Shown here one piece after another: positions 1 to 7,151 of a DNA stretch of 64,000 nucleotides. The stretch's first letter is position 1; each line of letters opens with the position of its first letter. The stretch lies in NCBI RefSeq assembly GCF_038624605.1, contig NZ_CP152020.1, forward strand, positions 682,001-746,000, given 5' to 3'. The notes under the pieces are model-generated. The model was given only the letters and a program-made list of their open reading frames with translations, was not told the DNA's origin and searched no databases. The position numbers and the translations under genes are program-made. Origin of the DNA: Psychrobacillus sp. FSL K6-4046. Lineage in GTDB: Bacteria; Bacillota; Bacilli; Bacillales_A; Planococcaceae.

Positions 1-1397
1 TAACGCATGGCATAATGATGATAAAGTGGAAGAAGTACTTCAGGAGCCTCCTCTCTTACAACCGCTAAACCACAGGACTCCGTATACTCTAGTGAAGAGT
101 TGGTAGCCTGGTGAAGCGCCATCCATTCTTTATACCGCTTCTGTTCGATTAGTAAACTGGAGTATGCCTGGATCCCGTATAAACCAAAAGATAAATATAG
201 CTTTTCCAGTTCCTCTGTTGTTAAGTCCACTTGGTTGAATAGTATTTGCAGTCTTCTAATGAGCATAACCTTTGCTGGATGTTGAATGACTTCCGTTAAA
301 TAATAGGAGATATGAGGCAATAGCTTTCTACTCAGCTCATTTACTAAATCCTTGTTGGACGCATGTAGAGCCTTTTCACTAACCTCTACCCACTCTAGTA
401 GTTGGTTTCTATCCATATTCTCCGCTGCTTCCAAAAGCTCATCAATCATAGACAGGGTAAGATAGAAATATGGCAGCACCATATTTAACATGAGTCCATC
501 TTCTTCTATAGTAAGCTCCTGCAGGTATTTAACCTCTTGCATACGAGTAGCCTTATCCGTTACTAGGGCATCCCAGAAAGCCAAGTATATGTGCTTTCGG
601 TAATAGATCAGCCCTTCCTCCTCATAGTAAAAGGAACGTATAATTTCCATCATTCGATCGTAAAACGGATCTGCTGCGAACATTCTAGGTTTTGCAGCTA
701 GCTGGGACAGACTCTCATCTAAATCCTCCGTATAGTTTGTTAAAAACTGATACACTCGGTTGCGCATATTAGTTTCGGCATATTCATTAAAATAAAACCA
801 GGCACGTTGCAGAATACCTAGCTTGACATACACATCAAAAATAGGTTGCCATTCTCGCTCAAATGGTCGAGATTTTCGAACCTGAGCTTCAAGGTCATGG
901 ATTGCAAATTCTAACAAATAGAAGCTTGTTGGCGGGTAACTTGAGATAAACTTTCGGAAAAAATTATCGATAATTAAATCCCAGTTTTTCGGATTTCTTT
1001 CATTGGAAAGTAACGATAGTTGTAGATGCTCCGAGTTGGATTTCCAATTAGAAACCCAATCCGATAAGGAAAAGTTTTGTTGATATAGATAAAAAACGGC
1101 TGCAACAATATGTCTACATGGCTTTTGCATTTGGCAAGGACAATGAATGAGGTCTACCATCGGCAAATATTTAACCTCAATATTCGTTACATCTCGGATA
1201 ACAAAATCTACCCGGTTTTCGGATAGGGAATAATTTGATATGGATACCGCACCATTACGTACAAAAAAGGTTGCTCTTCTTACGAGTTCCTCATCTTCTG
1301 TGACTGTCGGATTTAATTTCTCTTCTATATTTCTCATCGATGTATCTATATATTCTTTATAATGACGAGCTAATTTTTGATACGAAGTTAGGTTCAA
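1..1397 (-). CDS. SWIM zinc-finger protein, N-terminal 465 codons (cut by window edge)
   Basis: The reading frame is open from a TTG start at 1397 to the window edge, so the C-terminus is missing. The TTG is preceded 6 bases upstream by an AGGAGAG ribosome binding site, and no ATG is better placed. Residues 86-96 read CPCQMQKPCRH, the CxCx5CxH pattern of a SWIM zinc finger, a small metal-binding module thought to bind DNA or protein. The rest of the visible protein is a long, mostly helical region without a recognised domain. In Bacillales such proteins are often encoded beside SNF2-family helicases, but the flanking gene here lies outside the window. Its function is unknown beyond the metal-binding motif. 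Confidence 0.85.
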   Translation of the reverse strand, partial: MNLTSYQKLARHYKEYIDTSMRNIEEKLNPTVTEDEELVRRATFFVRNGAVSISNYSLSENRVDFVIRDVTNIEVKYLPMVDLIHCPCQMQKPCRHIVAAVFYLYQQNFSLSDWVSNWKSNSEHLQLSLLSNERNPKNWDLIIDNFFRKFISSYPPTSFYLLEFAIHDLEAQVRKSRPFEREWQPIFDVYVKLGILQRAWFYFNEYAETNMRNRVYQFLTNYTEDLDESLSQLAAKPRMFAADPFYDRMMEIIRSFYYEEEGLIYYRKHIYLAFWDALVTDKATRMQEVKYLQELTIEEDGLMLNMVLPYFYLTLSMIDELLEAAENMDRNQLLEWVEVSEKALHASNKDLVNELSRKLLPHISYYLTEVIQHPAKVMLIRRLQILFNQVDLTTEELEKLYLSFGLYGIQAYSSLLIEQKRYKEWMALHQATNSSLEYTESCGLAVVREEAPEVLLPLYHHYAMR

Positions 1398-1500
1398 ACA
1401 AATCTCTCCTAATAAAAAAGGCTTTCCTTCCATTATACGTTTAAACCTGCTCGAATAAAAGCCAAAGGGAGAGCAAAACTGTTTCCGAGGAAAAAAAGCA

Positions 1501-1540
1501 AAATAAAAAGCCTCACTAGTATTGAAGAAAGTGAGGACCT
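1501..1540 (-). terminator. Terminator of the XRE regulator
   Basis: CCTCAC at 1511-1516 pairs with GTGAGG at 1531-1536. On the minus strand the stem is followed by CTTTTTATTTT, an intrinsic terminator immediately after the stop of the regulator gene. Confidence 0.75.
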
Positions 1541-1935
1541 TACTCTGTTTTTAATTTCTTTATATACCGCTTGAGCTCTTTGTCGTCGTTAGAATGTGAT
1601 TTAATATCCATCACTAACTCACGGAACTCTTTCAGATGCTGTAGTGGTGCGATGTTTTCCTCGTAAAAGGACTCTAAGTATCTTGCTCGGCTTTCTCGCG
1701 CCTCTAGCCCAGGGTTCTTACTTTTAGAAGGCTTGCCCATCAGCATATGTAAAAAATCATCCTTAGGTATGGCATAAACCTCCTGGATTGTTCCCAGTAA
1801 GGTGATAGGGATTGCTAAATCACCTTTTTCGTACTTAGACAAAGCAGAATGATCAATGCCCATTCTTTTCGCAGCTTCCATTTGTGTAATATCTAATTGT
1901 TCACGGTACGCTCGGATATGCTCGTAAAAGGCCAT
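1540..1935 (-). CDS. XRE-family helix-turn-helix regulator
   Basis: A 131-residue protein with an N-terminal Cro/CI-type helix-turn-helix at about residues 6-60. The recognisable core is RxxxDITQMEAAKRMGI followed by SALSKYEKGD, the classic turn and recognition helix. The C-terminal half is charged and helical, with no second domain recognised. The ATG is preceded by AGGAGGAAT, a strong ribosome binding site, and the gene ends in its own terminator, so it is a single-gene unit. It is divergent from the small gene at 2112 and shares a 176-base intergenic region with it, so it may regulate itself or that neighbour. This is inference only; no clear operator was found. Confidence 0.9.
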   Translation of the reverse strand: MAFYEHIRAYREQLDITQMEAAKRMGIDHSALSKYEKGDLAIPITLLGTIQEVYAIPKDDFLHMLMGKPSKSKNPGLEARESRARYLESFYEENIAPLQHLKEFRELVMDIKSHSNDDKELKRYIKKLKTE

Positions 1936-2023
1936 ATAATTCCTCCTCTACAATGCCACAAGAATAACGAAAAGAGAGAAGGTTAGATTAAAAATCGCCA
2001 AATTGGAGATTAATGTAATTATT

Positions 2024-2051
2024 TTGATGTAATACAGTATAAAAGTATTAT
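2024..2051 (+). promoter_or_regulatory. SigA-like promoter TTGATG-16-TATTAT
   Basis: TTGATG at 2024-2029 and TATTAT at 2046-2051 are separated by 16 bases, a reasonable vegetative promoter for the small gene that follows. Confidence 0.5.
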
Positions 2052-2111
2052 AGGACGATTTACTTAAGAGAGGAGAGGAAAGTAGTAGAAAGAATCCAAG
2101 TATTTATCCCT

Positions 2112-2447
2112 TTGTTGTTTGATTCTTTAGATGGTTATTCGAAGAATGGTTTAAATCATGTGAAGCTAATTGGAGTAAAAAAGCAAAATGTACAATACAT
2201 TGTAGAAAGTCCTAAAAAAGATATGAGGCATATACCTTTAATCGTCTCGGAATATTTCAGCATCTATGATCTTCAGCTGGACTTTAACCGAAATATGCTT
2301 CTGTTCTATATAAATTGTGTGAAAGAGGTATCAAGAGAGGAAGTCCTACAAAGGATTTTTGATGCTATTTTAGTAGAATATAGTGCCGAAAGATATGGTT
2401 TTTTTATATGCCCTAGAGGAAAAAGGAAGATAGAGAGTGCATTGTAA
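2112..2447 (+). CDS. Hypothetical protein, 111 residues, start codon uncertain
   Basis: No family is recognised. The protein is compact, without signal peptide or membrane segment, and mixes beta-rich and charged helical stretches; it ends in a basic GKRKIES tail. The start is odd. A good ribosome binding site (AGGAGAGG, 2071-2078) sits where a start near 2082-2090 would be expected, but the in-frame codons there are GTA GTA GAA, with no ATG, GTG or TTG. The first usable start is TTG at 2112 (or TTG 2115), more than 30 bases from that site. Either a non-canonical start is used, a point mutation has damaged the start, or the TTG is used inefficiently. The gene has a promoter-like element upstream and a terminator downstream, which argues that it is real. 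Confidence 0.6.
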   Translation: MLFDSLDGYSKNGLNHVKLIGVKKQNVQYIVESPKKDMRHIPLIVSEYFSIYDLQLDFNRNMLLFYINCVKEVSREEVLQRIFDAILVEYSAERYGFFICPRGKRKIESAL

Positions 2448-2468
2448 ATTAAATAGAAATATTTTAAT

Positions 2469-2497
2469 AGCGAATGCATTTAGCGTTCGCTTTTTTG
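2469..2497 (+). terminator. Intrinsic terminator
   Basis: AGCGAA (2469-2474) pairs with TTCGCT (2486-2491), followed by a T run. It closes the small gene at 2112. Confidence 0.75.
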
Positions 2498-2578
2498 GCT
2501 AAATACACTACACGAAAAAAAGATATTATGATATACTACAATAAATCAGAAAATTCAAAAAGGATAGGAGGGGATGGA

Positions 2579-3040
2579 ATGTTACTTGTACAATTAATGA
2601 AGCCTTTTTATACTCAGCTGGAAGGGGATAGGATCAAGCTGGTCTTCGCCTATCAATACTTTTCCTTGCGTAAGGACGATGAGCTTTTTGACTTCATACC
2701 TGTAGAAGGAAAAGAGATCATAGTTAACGCTAACTCGTTACAAGTCGAGAACCTGTCCGAAGTATTTGTCTTCCAAAAAGGAAATCGTTTTATTCGACTT
2801 CCTCTATACCAACTCCTATTAGTCTCTGATATTCATGTACACCTTCAAACCATTATTAATGCAAACAATGTAGACGAGTCTAGCTCGATGCTATTAGAAG
2901 GAACACAGGAAATTATAGACCATTTAGAAAAAGAAAATTTTGATAGAATGATAGATTATGCCTTACTCCATAAAGATGCAACTCTATTTAGAGAACTACA
3001 ACAATACAAAGACACGTACGGAGGACATCATGTCGACTAA
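2579..3040 (+). CDS. IDEAL-domain protein
   Basis: A 153-residue soluble protein. The C-terminal part (about residues 110-150) matches the IDEAL domain, a short Bacillales-specific helical motif: ENFDRMIDYALLHKDATLF, then REL and QQYKD. The N-terminal 100 residues are beta-rich with no recognised family. IDEAL domains occur in several small Bacillus proteins, including ComK-control and YpiB-like proteins, and are thought to mediate protein-protein contacts. The start at 2579 is chosen because AGGAGGGG lies 5 bases upstream. A longer frame exists from 2474, but it would begin inside the preceding terminator. Target and pathway are unknown. Confidence 0.85.
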   Translation: MLLVQLMKPFYTQLEGDRIKLVFAYQYFSLRKDDELFDFIPVEGKEIIVNANSLQVENLSEVFVFQKGNRFIRLPLYQLLLVSDIHVHLQTIINANNVDESSSMLLEGTQEIIDHLEKENFDRMIDYALLHKDATLFRELQQYKDTYGGHHVD

Positions 3041-3052
3041 TTTCATACCTTG

Positions 3053-3096
3053 AAAACACCTTGCAAAAGTTTATCTGCTGCTAAGGTGTTTTTTTA
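3053..3096. terminator. Bidirectional terminator
   Basis: AAAACACCTT (3053-3062) pairs with AAGGTGTTTT (3083-3092) and is flanked by A and T runs. It can serve the IDEAL gene on the plus strand and the small minus-strand frame ending at 3105. Confidence 0.75.
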
Positions 3097-3104
3097 TGGC
3101 TAAA

Positions 3105-3203
3105 TTACTGAAAGGATGAAAACAAATGAAAAAGAATAACAAATGAACTTGAACCTACTATTCCAAACAAAATATCCTCCCAATTAAAACCCAACTTAGC
3201 CAT
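3105..3203 (-). CDS. Possible 32-residue membrane peptide
   Basis: A short minus-strand frame with an ATG at 3203 preceded 9 bases upstream by a perfect AGGAGG (3213-3218). A second in-frame ATG at 3209 is only 3 bases from that site. The peptide starts MAKLGFNWED and continues as one uninterrupted hydrophobic helix (ILFGIVGSSSFVILFHLF), ending SSFQ. A strong two-way terminator lies directly downstream. The ideal ribosome binding site, single membrane helix and terminator together suggest a real small membrane peptide, but there is no clear promoter and no family is recognised. Confidence 0.45.
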   Translation of the reverse strand: MAKLGFNWEDILFGIVGSSSFVILFHLFSSFQ

Positions 3204-3243
3204 ATACATAAACCTCCTGCTCGTTATTGTTGATGTTGTTTGT

Positions 3244-3270
3244 TGTTACGGGTGCCTGGCACCTGCAATA
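3244..3270. repeat. GTGCCTGGCAC palindrome, copy 1
   Basis: The core GGTGCCTGGCACC (3251-3263) is flanked by imperfect TTGTTAC/GCAATAA arms. It belongs to a seven-copy family of intergenic palindromes in this window. Confidence 0.8.
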
Positions 3271-3377
3271 AATCTGCAATGCATGTGTAATATATACCCA
3301 ATGTTTAGGAGGTTAGACAGTGTTTTAAAAATATTTTTGTTGTTTAGGAAGGCGTTAATTTCATAGTATCAATTGTT

Positions 3378-3625
3378 GGCTAGCTACACCGCCTTGCCCC
3401 TCGGGGTCAAATGGATAAAAGCTCCGGTGGCTGAGGAACCGCCTCCTCGCTTTTCTCCATTTGCCTGTCGGGGCAGAGATAGGCGGTTGCGCTTTTCTGG
3501 ATGTCTAGCTCCACCGCTTTGCCCCTCGGGGTCAAATGGATAAAAGCTCCGGTGGCTGAGGAGCTGCCTCCTCGCTTTTCTCCATTTGCCTGTCGGGGCA
3601 GAGATAGGCGGTTGCGCTTTTCTTT
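3378..3625. repeat. 125-bp structured repeat, two tandem copies upstream of flagellin
   Basis: Copies at about 3378-3500 and 3501-3625 begin near TCTAGCT and end GGTTGCGCTTTTCTT. Each folds into one long hairpin. The outer arms are CACCGCCTTGCCCC and GGGGCAGAGATAGGCGG, the middle arms TCAAATGGATAAAAGC and GCTTTTCTCCATTTG, with an inner GAGG/CCTC hairpin. Repeats that start with GTCTAGCTCC are, from memory, common between genes in Bacillaceae genomes; their role is not established. An open frame that crosses this block is a by-product of the repeat. Confidence 0.85.
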
Positions 3626-3634
3626 TTTTTTTGT

Positions 3635-3661
3635 TGATATTCTAGGAGGGTGGGTCGATAT
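3635..3661 (+). promoter_or_regulatory. Possible sigma-D promoter of the flagellin gene
   Basis: GTCGATAT (3654-3661) matches 7 of 8 bases of the sigma-D -10 consensus GCCGATAT. The -35 position 15 bases upstream reads TGAT rather than TAAA, so the match is partial. Its place just ahead of a flagellin gene supports it. Confidence 0.45.
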
Positions 3662-3693
3662 AAAGGTTAGTAGAGTGAATGGGGGGTTAGGGG

Positions 3694-4521
3694 ATGCTAG
3701 GTAAGTGGAATGCGATGGGGTTATCTATTCTTCGTAATATGAATCAGCATTGGTCGGTTGCTAATCGGTCGATGGAACGTCTTTCCTCTGGTTATCGGAT
3801 TAACCGAGCTGCGGATGACCCGGCTGGTCTTGCTATTTCGGAGAAGATGAGGGCGCAGATTAGAGGTCTTGGTCAGGCGGCTCGTAATATTCAGGATGGT
3901 ATTTCGTTGTTGCAAACAGCTGAGGGAGCACTTAATGAGACACATGCTATACTCCAACGTATGCGTGAGTTAGGAGTGCAGGCTGCGACCGATACTTTAA
4001 CGGATGAGGATCGCAGCTTACTTAATATTGAGTTTGAGGAATTGAAAAAAGAGGTTACTAGAATCTCCAAGGATACTAATTTCAATACGAAAACCATGCT
4101 TGATGGCACTAACACCTCCATTAACATTCAGGCAGGGGCAAATGCAGGACAGTCTATTGAGCTCCTCTTTGGAGATATGTCAGGAGGAAGCCTTGGCTTG
4201 AATGATCTGTCGATTTCCTCAAGAGCTGATGCAGAAGATTCAATCGGTGGGTTAGACGATGCTATTAACAAGGTTTCTCGGGAAAGATCTCGGATGGGGG
4301 CATACTCGAATCGATTGGAGCACGCCTACAATAACGCGGTTAACATGGAAGAAAACTTAACTGCAGCGGAATCTCGTATACGTGACGTAGATATGGCAAA
4401 GGAAATGATGGCATTAGTGAAAGCTAATATACTAATGCAGGCCAGTCAATACGTACTAAGCATGCATATGCAACAGGCTCAATCTGTGCTGCAGCTATTA
4501 AATTCGCACAAACAATCGTGA
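3694..4521 (+). CDS. Divergent flagellin
   Basis: A 275-residue flagellin, the filament subunit exported by the flagellar type III system. The N-terminal D0/D1 region is clear (SMERLSSGYRINRAADDPAG, then LAISEKMRAQIRGL), as is the C-terminal D1/D0 region (AAESRIRDVDMAKEMM, ending VLQLL). The central variable domain is very short, about 60 residues. Both ends are atypical. The usual MRINHN start is replaced by MLGKWNAMGLSILRNMNQHW, and the C-terminus carries an extra SHKQS tail. The start at 3694 has a G-rich site 7 bases upstream; an internal ATG at 3715 is possible. No chaperone or other flagellar gene is nearby, so this is an orphan or second flagellin. Flanking 125-bp repeats suggest a locus prone to rearrangement. 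Confidence 0.9.
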   Translation: MLGKWNAMGLSILRNMNQHWSVANRSMERLSSGYRINRAADDPAGLAISEKMRAQIRGLGQAARNIQDGISLLQTAEGALNETHAILQRMRELGVQAATDTLTDEDRSLLNIEFEELKKEVTRISKDTNFNTKTMLDGTNTSINIQAGANAGQSIELLFGDMSGGSLGLNDLSISSRADAEDSIGGLDDAINKVSRERSRMGAYSNRLEHAYNNAVNMEENLTAAESRIRDVDMAKEMMALVKANILMQASQYVLSMHMQQAQSVLQLLNSHKQS

Positions 4522-4546
4522 CACATTGTTCACGGTTGTTTTTTTG
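4511..4546 (+). terminator. Flagellin terminator
   Basis: AACAATCGTGA (4511-4521) pairs with TCACGGTTGTT (4530-4540), followed by T6. The stem overlaps the last codons and the stop of the gene. Confidence 0.8.
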
Positions 4547-4585
4547 TACTGGAAATTATAAAATTCTGAACCTGTGGGTAAATTT

Positions 4586-4959
4586 ATGTCTAGCTCCACC
4601 GCCTTGCCCCTCGGGTCAAATGGATAAAAGCTCCGGTGGCTGAGGAACTGCCTCCTCGCATTTCTCCATTTGCCTGTCGGGGCAGAGATAGGCGGTTGCG
4701 CTTTTCTTGATGTCTAGCTCCACCGCCTTGCCCCTCGGGGTCAAATGGATAAAAGCTCCGGTGGCTGAGGAGCTGCCTCCTCGCATTTCTCCATTTGCCT
4801 GTCGGGGCAGAGATAGGCGGTTGCGCTTTTCTTGATGTCTAGCTCCACCGCCTTGCCCCTCGGGGTCAAATGGATAAAAGCTCCGGTGGCTGAGGAGCTG
4901 CCTCCTCGCATTTCTCCATTTGCCTGTCGGGGCAGAGATAGGCGGTTACGCTTTTCTTA
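4586..4959. repeat. 125-bp structured repeat, three tandem copies downstream of flagellin
   Basis: Copies at 4586-4709, 4710-4834 and 4835-4959 give a period of 124-125 bases. They are near-identical to the two copies upstream of the flagellin and in the same orientation. The near-identity of all five copies implies recent duplication or gene conversion. Confidence 0.9.
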
Positions 4960-5081
4960 TTTTGCCATCTACTTTGTTCTGAAATAGAAGCTTTGTAACC
5001 AAATATATACAAGAAGCTTTAGCATTTCACAATTTTTTACGTTAAGATAGGTTTATAGATTATAGAAAGAGGGAAAAAGGT

Positions 5082-6458
5082 ATGAGGAAGGTCTCGGGAT
5101 TAACTACATTCGTATTCCTATTAACATTATTACTTGCACCTATGTACACATGGGCAGCTCCAATTGATGAAGTCAGGCAACTGGTCAAGGAATATTACAA
5201 GGGAGAGCTCCAATCTAACATAACAGAACTGGACTCCATTGAATCCATAGTGGGGCAGTTAGATCCGTACTCTACCTACTTTACAAAGGAAGAGTTTGAA
5301 AGATACACAGATTCGATAAACAATAAACCCACTGGTATCGGGATCTCAATTGAAGAACATGAAAAAGGCATCCAAATAGTGAGCACGTTTGACGGTGCTC
5401 CAGCAAAGGAGGCTGGCATTGAGCCGGGAGACATTATTCTTTCTGTGGATGGGAATTCTACGGAGCGCATGTCTGTGCAGCAGGCTTCCTCACTGATCAC
5501 AGGAAAAGCCGGTACAAAGGTTAACATAGAAGTGTTAAAGATTACAGGACAAAAACAGTCATACATATTAACAAGAAAAAGCTTTCAGGTTCCAGTTGTT
5601 TCTACTGAAATGTTATATGGAAACGTTGGCTATATAAGCATCAACTCCTTTTCAGAGGATGGCGCTTCCTTAGTCATTGCAGCAAAGGAGCGACTTGCAA
5701 AGAAAGGTGCGACCTCTTATATTTTAGATCTGCGCAATAATGGCGGGGGCTACGTAAACACTGCGGAGGAGCTAATTGGTTTATTTCCAAATAGTCCTCA
5801 TGCGTATATGCTAATGCTAAAAAATCAGGTAGGTTTAGTAAAATCGATACCGCAAAAGGATTTATTTCCTAATAACACAAAGGTACTGATCAATGGCTAT
5901 AGTGCGAGTGCATCTGAAATGACTGCGGCTGCACTATTAGATCACAAATCAGCTACTCTTTACGGACAACGAACTTATGGAAAGGGCTCCATGCAGTCGT
6001 TTTATCCATTGTCGGATGGGTCTTATCTAAAACTGACGGTGGCCGAATTTGCAGGACCTAAAGGCACTGTTGTGAATAAAACAGGGGTGCAGCCACAGGT
6101 GGTGACCAAAGAGGGAATGGAGCTTGAAAAGGCCCATTTAGATACGATTTTAGAAAGTTATCCATCTTATAAACGATTATCTAAACTAGAAAATGTAGCG
6201 CAGACAAAACAATTCACGGTTACATTTTCAGAAGCTGTTCAGCTGAATAAAAAAGAGGGAATCGAATTGATCGCATTAGGTGATACCAAGAAAATCCCTT
6301 TGAAAGTAGAACAAAAATCTACCAATCAAATTAAAGCAATACCGACAAAACTAGAAAAAGGAGCAGCCTACTTACTACTGATCCACCCTACCTTCCAATC
6401 TTCGAAAGACATTCAGATGGAACAAGGTGCTTACGTCGAGGTAACTGTTCAACAATAA
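5082..6458 (+). CDS. Secreted S41-family (CtpA/B-like) carboxyl-terminal processing protease
   Basis: 458 residues. There is a signal peptide (residues 1-25, ending TWA), a short helical N-terminal region, a PDZ domain (about residues 85-165, GIGISIEEHEKG to SLITGKAGT) and the S41 core with LDLRNNGGGY. The serine is S276 in SASASE; a lysine 25 residues later (K301 in YGKG) gives the Ser/Lys dyad spacing of CtpB and Prc. About 90 C-terminal residues form an extra beta-rich, Ig-like domain that typical CtpA/B proteases lack. It should cut C-terminal tails of envelope proteins outside the membrane. The gene lies 12-15 bases ahead of the YIP1-like and HlyD-like genes, so the three likely form one operon; the protease may process a partner of the adaptor, which is inference. 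Confidence 0.92.
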   Translation: MRKVSGLTTFVFLLTLLLAPMYTWAAPIDEVRQLVKEYYKGELQSNITELDSIESIVGQLDPYSTYFTKEEFERYTDSINNKPTGIGISIEEHEKGIQIVSTFDGAPAKEAGIEPGDIILSVDGNSTERMSVQQASSLITGKAGTKVNIEVLKITGQKQSYILTRKSFQVPVVSTEMLYGNVGYISINSFSEDGASLVIAAKERLAKKGATSYILDLRNNGGGYVNTAEELIGLFPNSPHAYMLMLKNQVGLVKSIPQKDLFPNNTKVLINGYSASASEMTAAALLDHKSATLYGQRTYGKGSMQSFYPLSDGSYLKLTVAEFAGPKGTVVNKTGVQPQVVTKEGMELEKAHLDTILESYPSYKRLSKLENVAQTKQFTVTFSEAVQLNKKEGIELIALGDTKKIPLKVEQKSTNQIKAIPTKLEKGAAYLLLIHPTFQSSKDIQMEQGAYVEVTVQQ

Positions 6459-6473
6459 GAGGGGGAACACTTG

Positions 6474-7151
6474 GTGTTTTTTGAATTTAGATTTTGGAAA
6501 TATCTTTTCCATCAGCAAGACTTGGCGAATTCATTAAAGGATGCGACAGTGCGCGATTTTAAGGGACGTGTATGGATGGTCGCTTTGTTAGGCGTGCTTC
6601 TTTTTGCACTTCGCGATATCTGGGGGATGCACACAGAAGGACTTACGACTTTATTTGCAAAGGGATTTGGTGAAACCTATATTATTGCTAGAATTGTCTC
6701 CTTAATTGGAGCTATTCTTTGGTCGCTTGTTTACATGGCATTTTATTTTTTCCTCATTTCTTACGTGCTTCATAAGCTAACGAGCGTAGACTTATCTAAA
6801 GTTGCAGTGCTTCAATTATTTGTAGTCGGACTTCTTTTATTGGAAAAGGCATTTGTCTTTGTTATATACGCAATCGTTGGTTATACAACAGACTTTTCAG
6901 TACTATCGTTTGGACCACTAGCAGCGGTGTTTTTAGATAATGATTTCTTTGTTTACTTCTTTAATGAATTAAGTCTAATTACTGGCTTAATCATTGCGAT
7001 TCAGTTTCAGTTCCTGCGTAACTACACAGAATTGTCTACTCGAAATCTAATCATTATCTTAATAGCAATTCCTATAGTATTGGCATTACTTGTGGCAGGC
7101 TTTGAAGTTCTTCCTATTGAAACATGGATTGAAGGGGGGCAAGCCGTATGA
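6474..7151 (+). CDS. YIP1-like polytopic membrane protein
   Basis: About 225 residues with five to six membrane helices and a short soluble N-terminus. The hydrophobic layout resembles YIP1-family proteins such as YknW, which accompanies the YknXYZ exporter of Bacillus subtilis. The start is GTG 6474, 8 bases after AGAGGGGG; the adjacent in-frame TTG 6471 is an alternative. Its last codons overlap the next gene by 4 bases, so the two are translationally coupled. The YIP1-plus-HlyD pairing is known from YknW/YknX systems, but here no ATPase or permease follows. The exact family could be confirmed only by a profile search. Confidence 0.75.
   Translation: MFFEFRFWKYLFHQQDLANSLKDATVRDFKGRVWMVALLGVLLFALRDIWGMHTEGLTTLFAKGFGETYIIARIVSLIGAILWSLVYMAFYFFLISYVLHKLTSVDLSKVAVLQLFVVGLLLLEKAFVFVIYAIVGYTTDFSVLSFGPLAAVFLDNDFFVYFFNELSLITGLIIAIQFQFLRNYTELSTRNLIIILIAIPIVLALLVAGFEVLPIETWIEGGQAV

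Noticed and set aside
3300-3360. Gene start after AGGAGGTTAGACAG at about 3308
   Set aside because: The GTG following the site meets a stop codon after two codons.
3501-3704. 67-residue open frame over the 125-bp repeat
   Set aside because: Its sequence is entirely repeat DNA and the same frame recurs in other repeat copies; no ribosome binding site.
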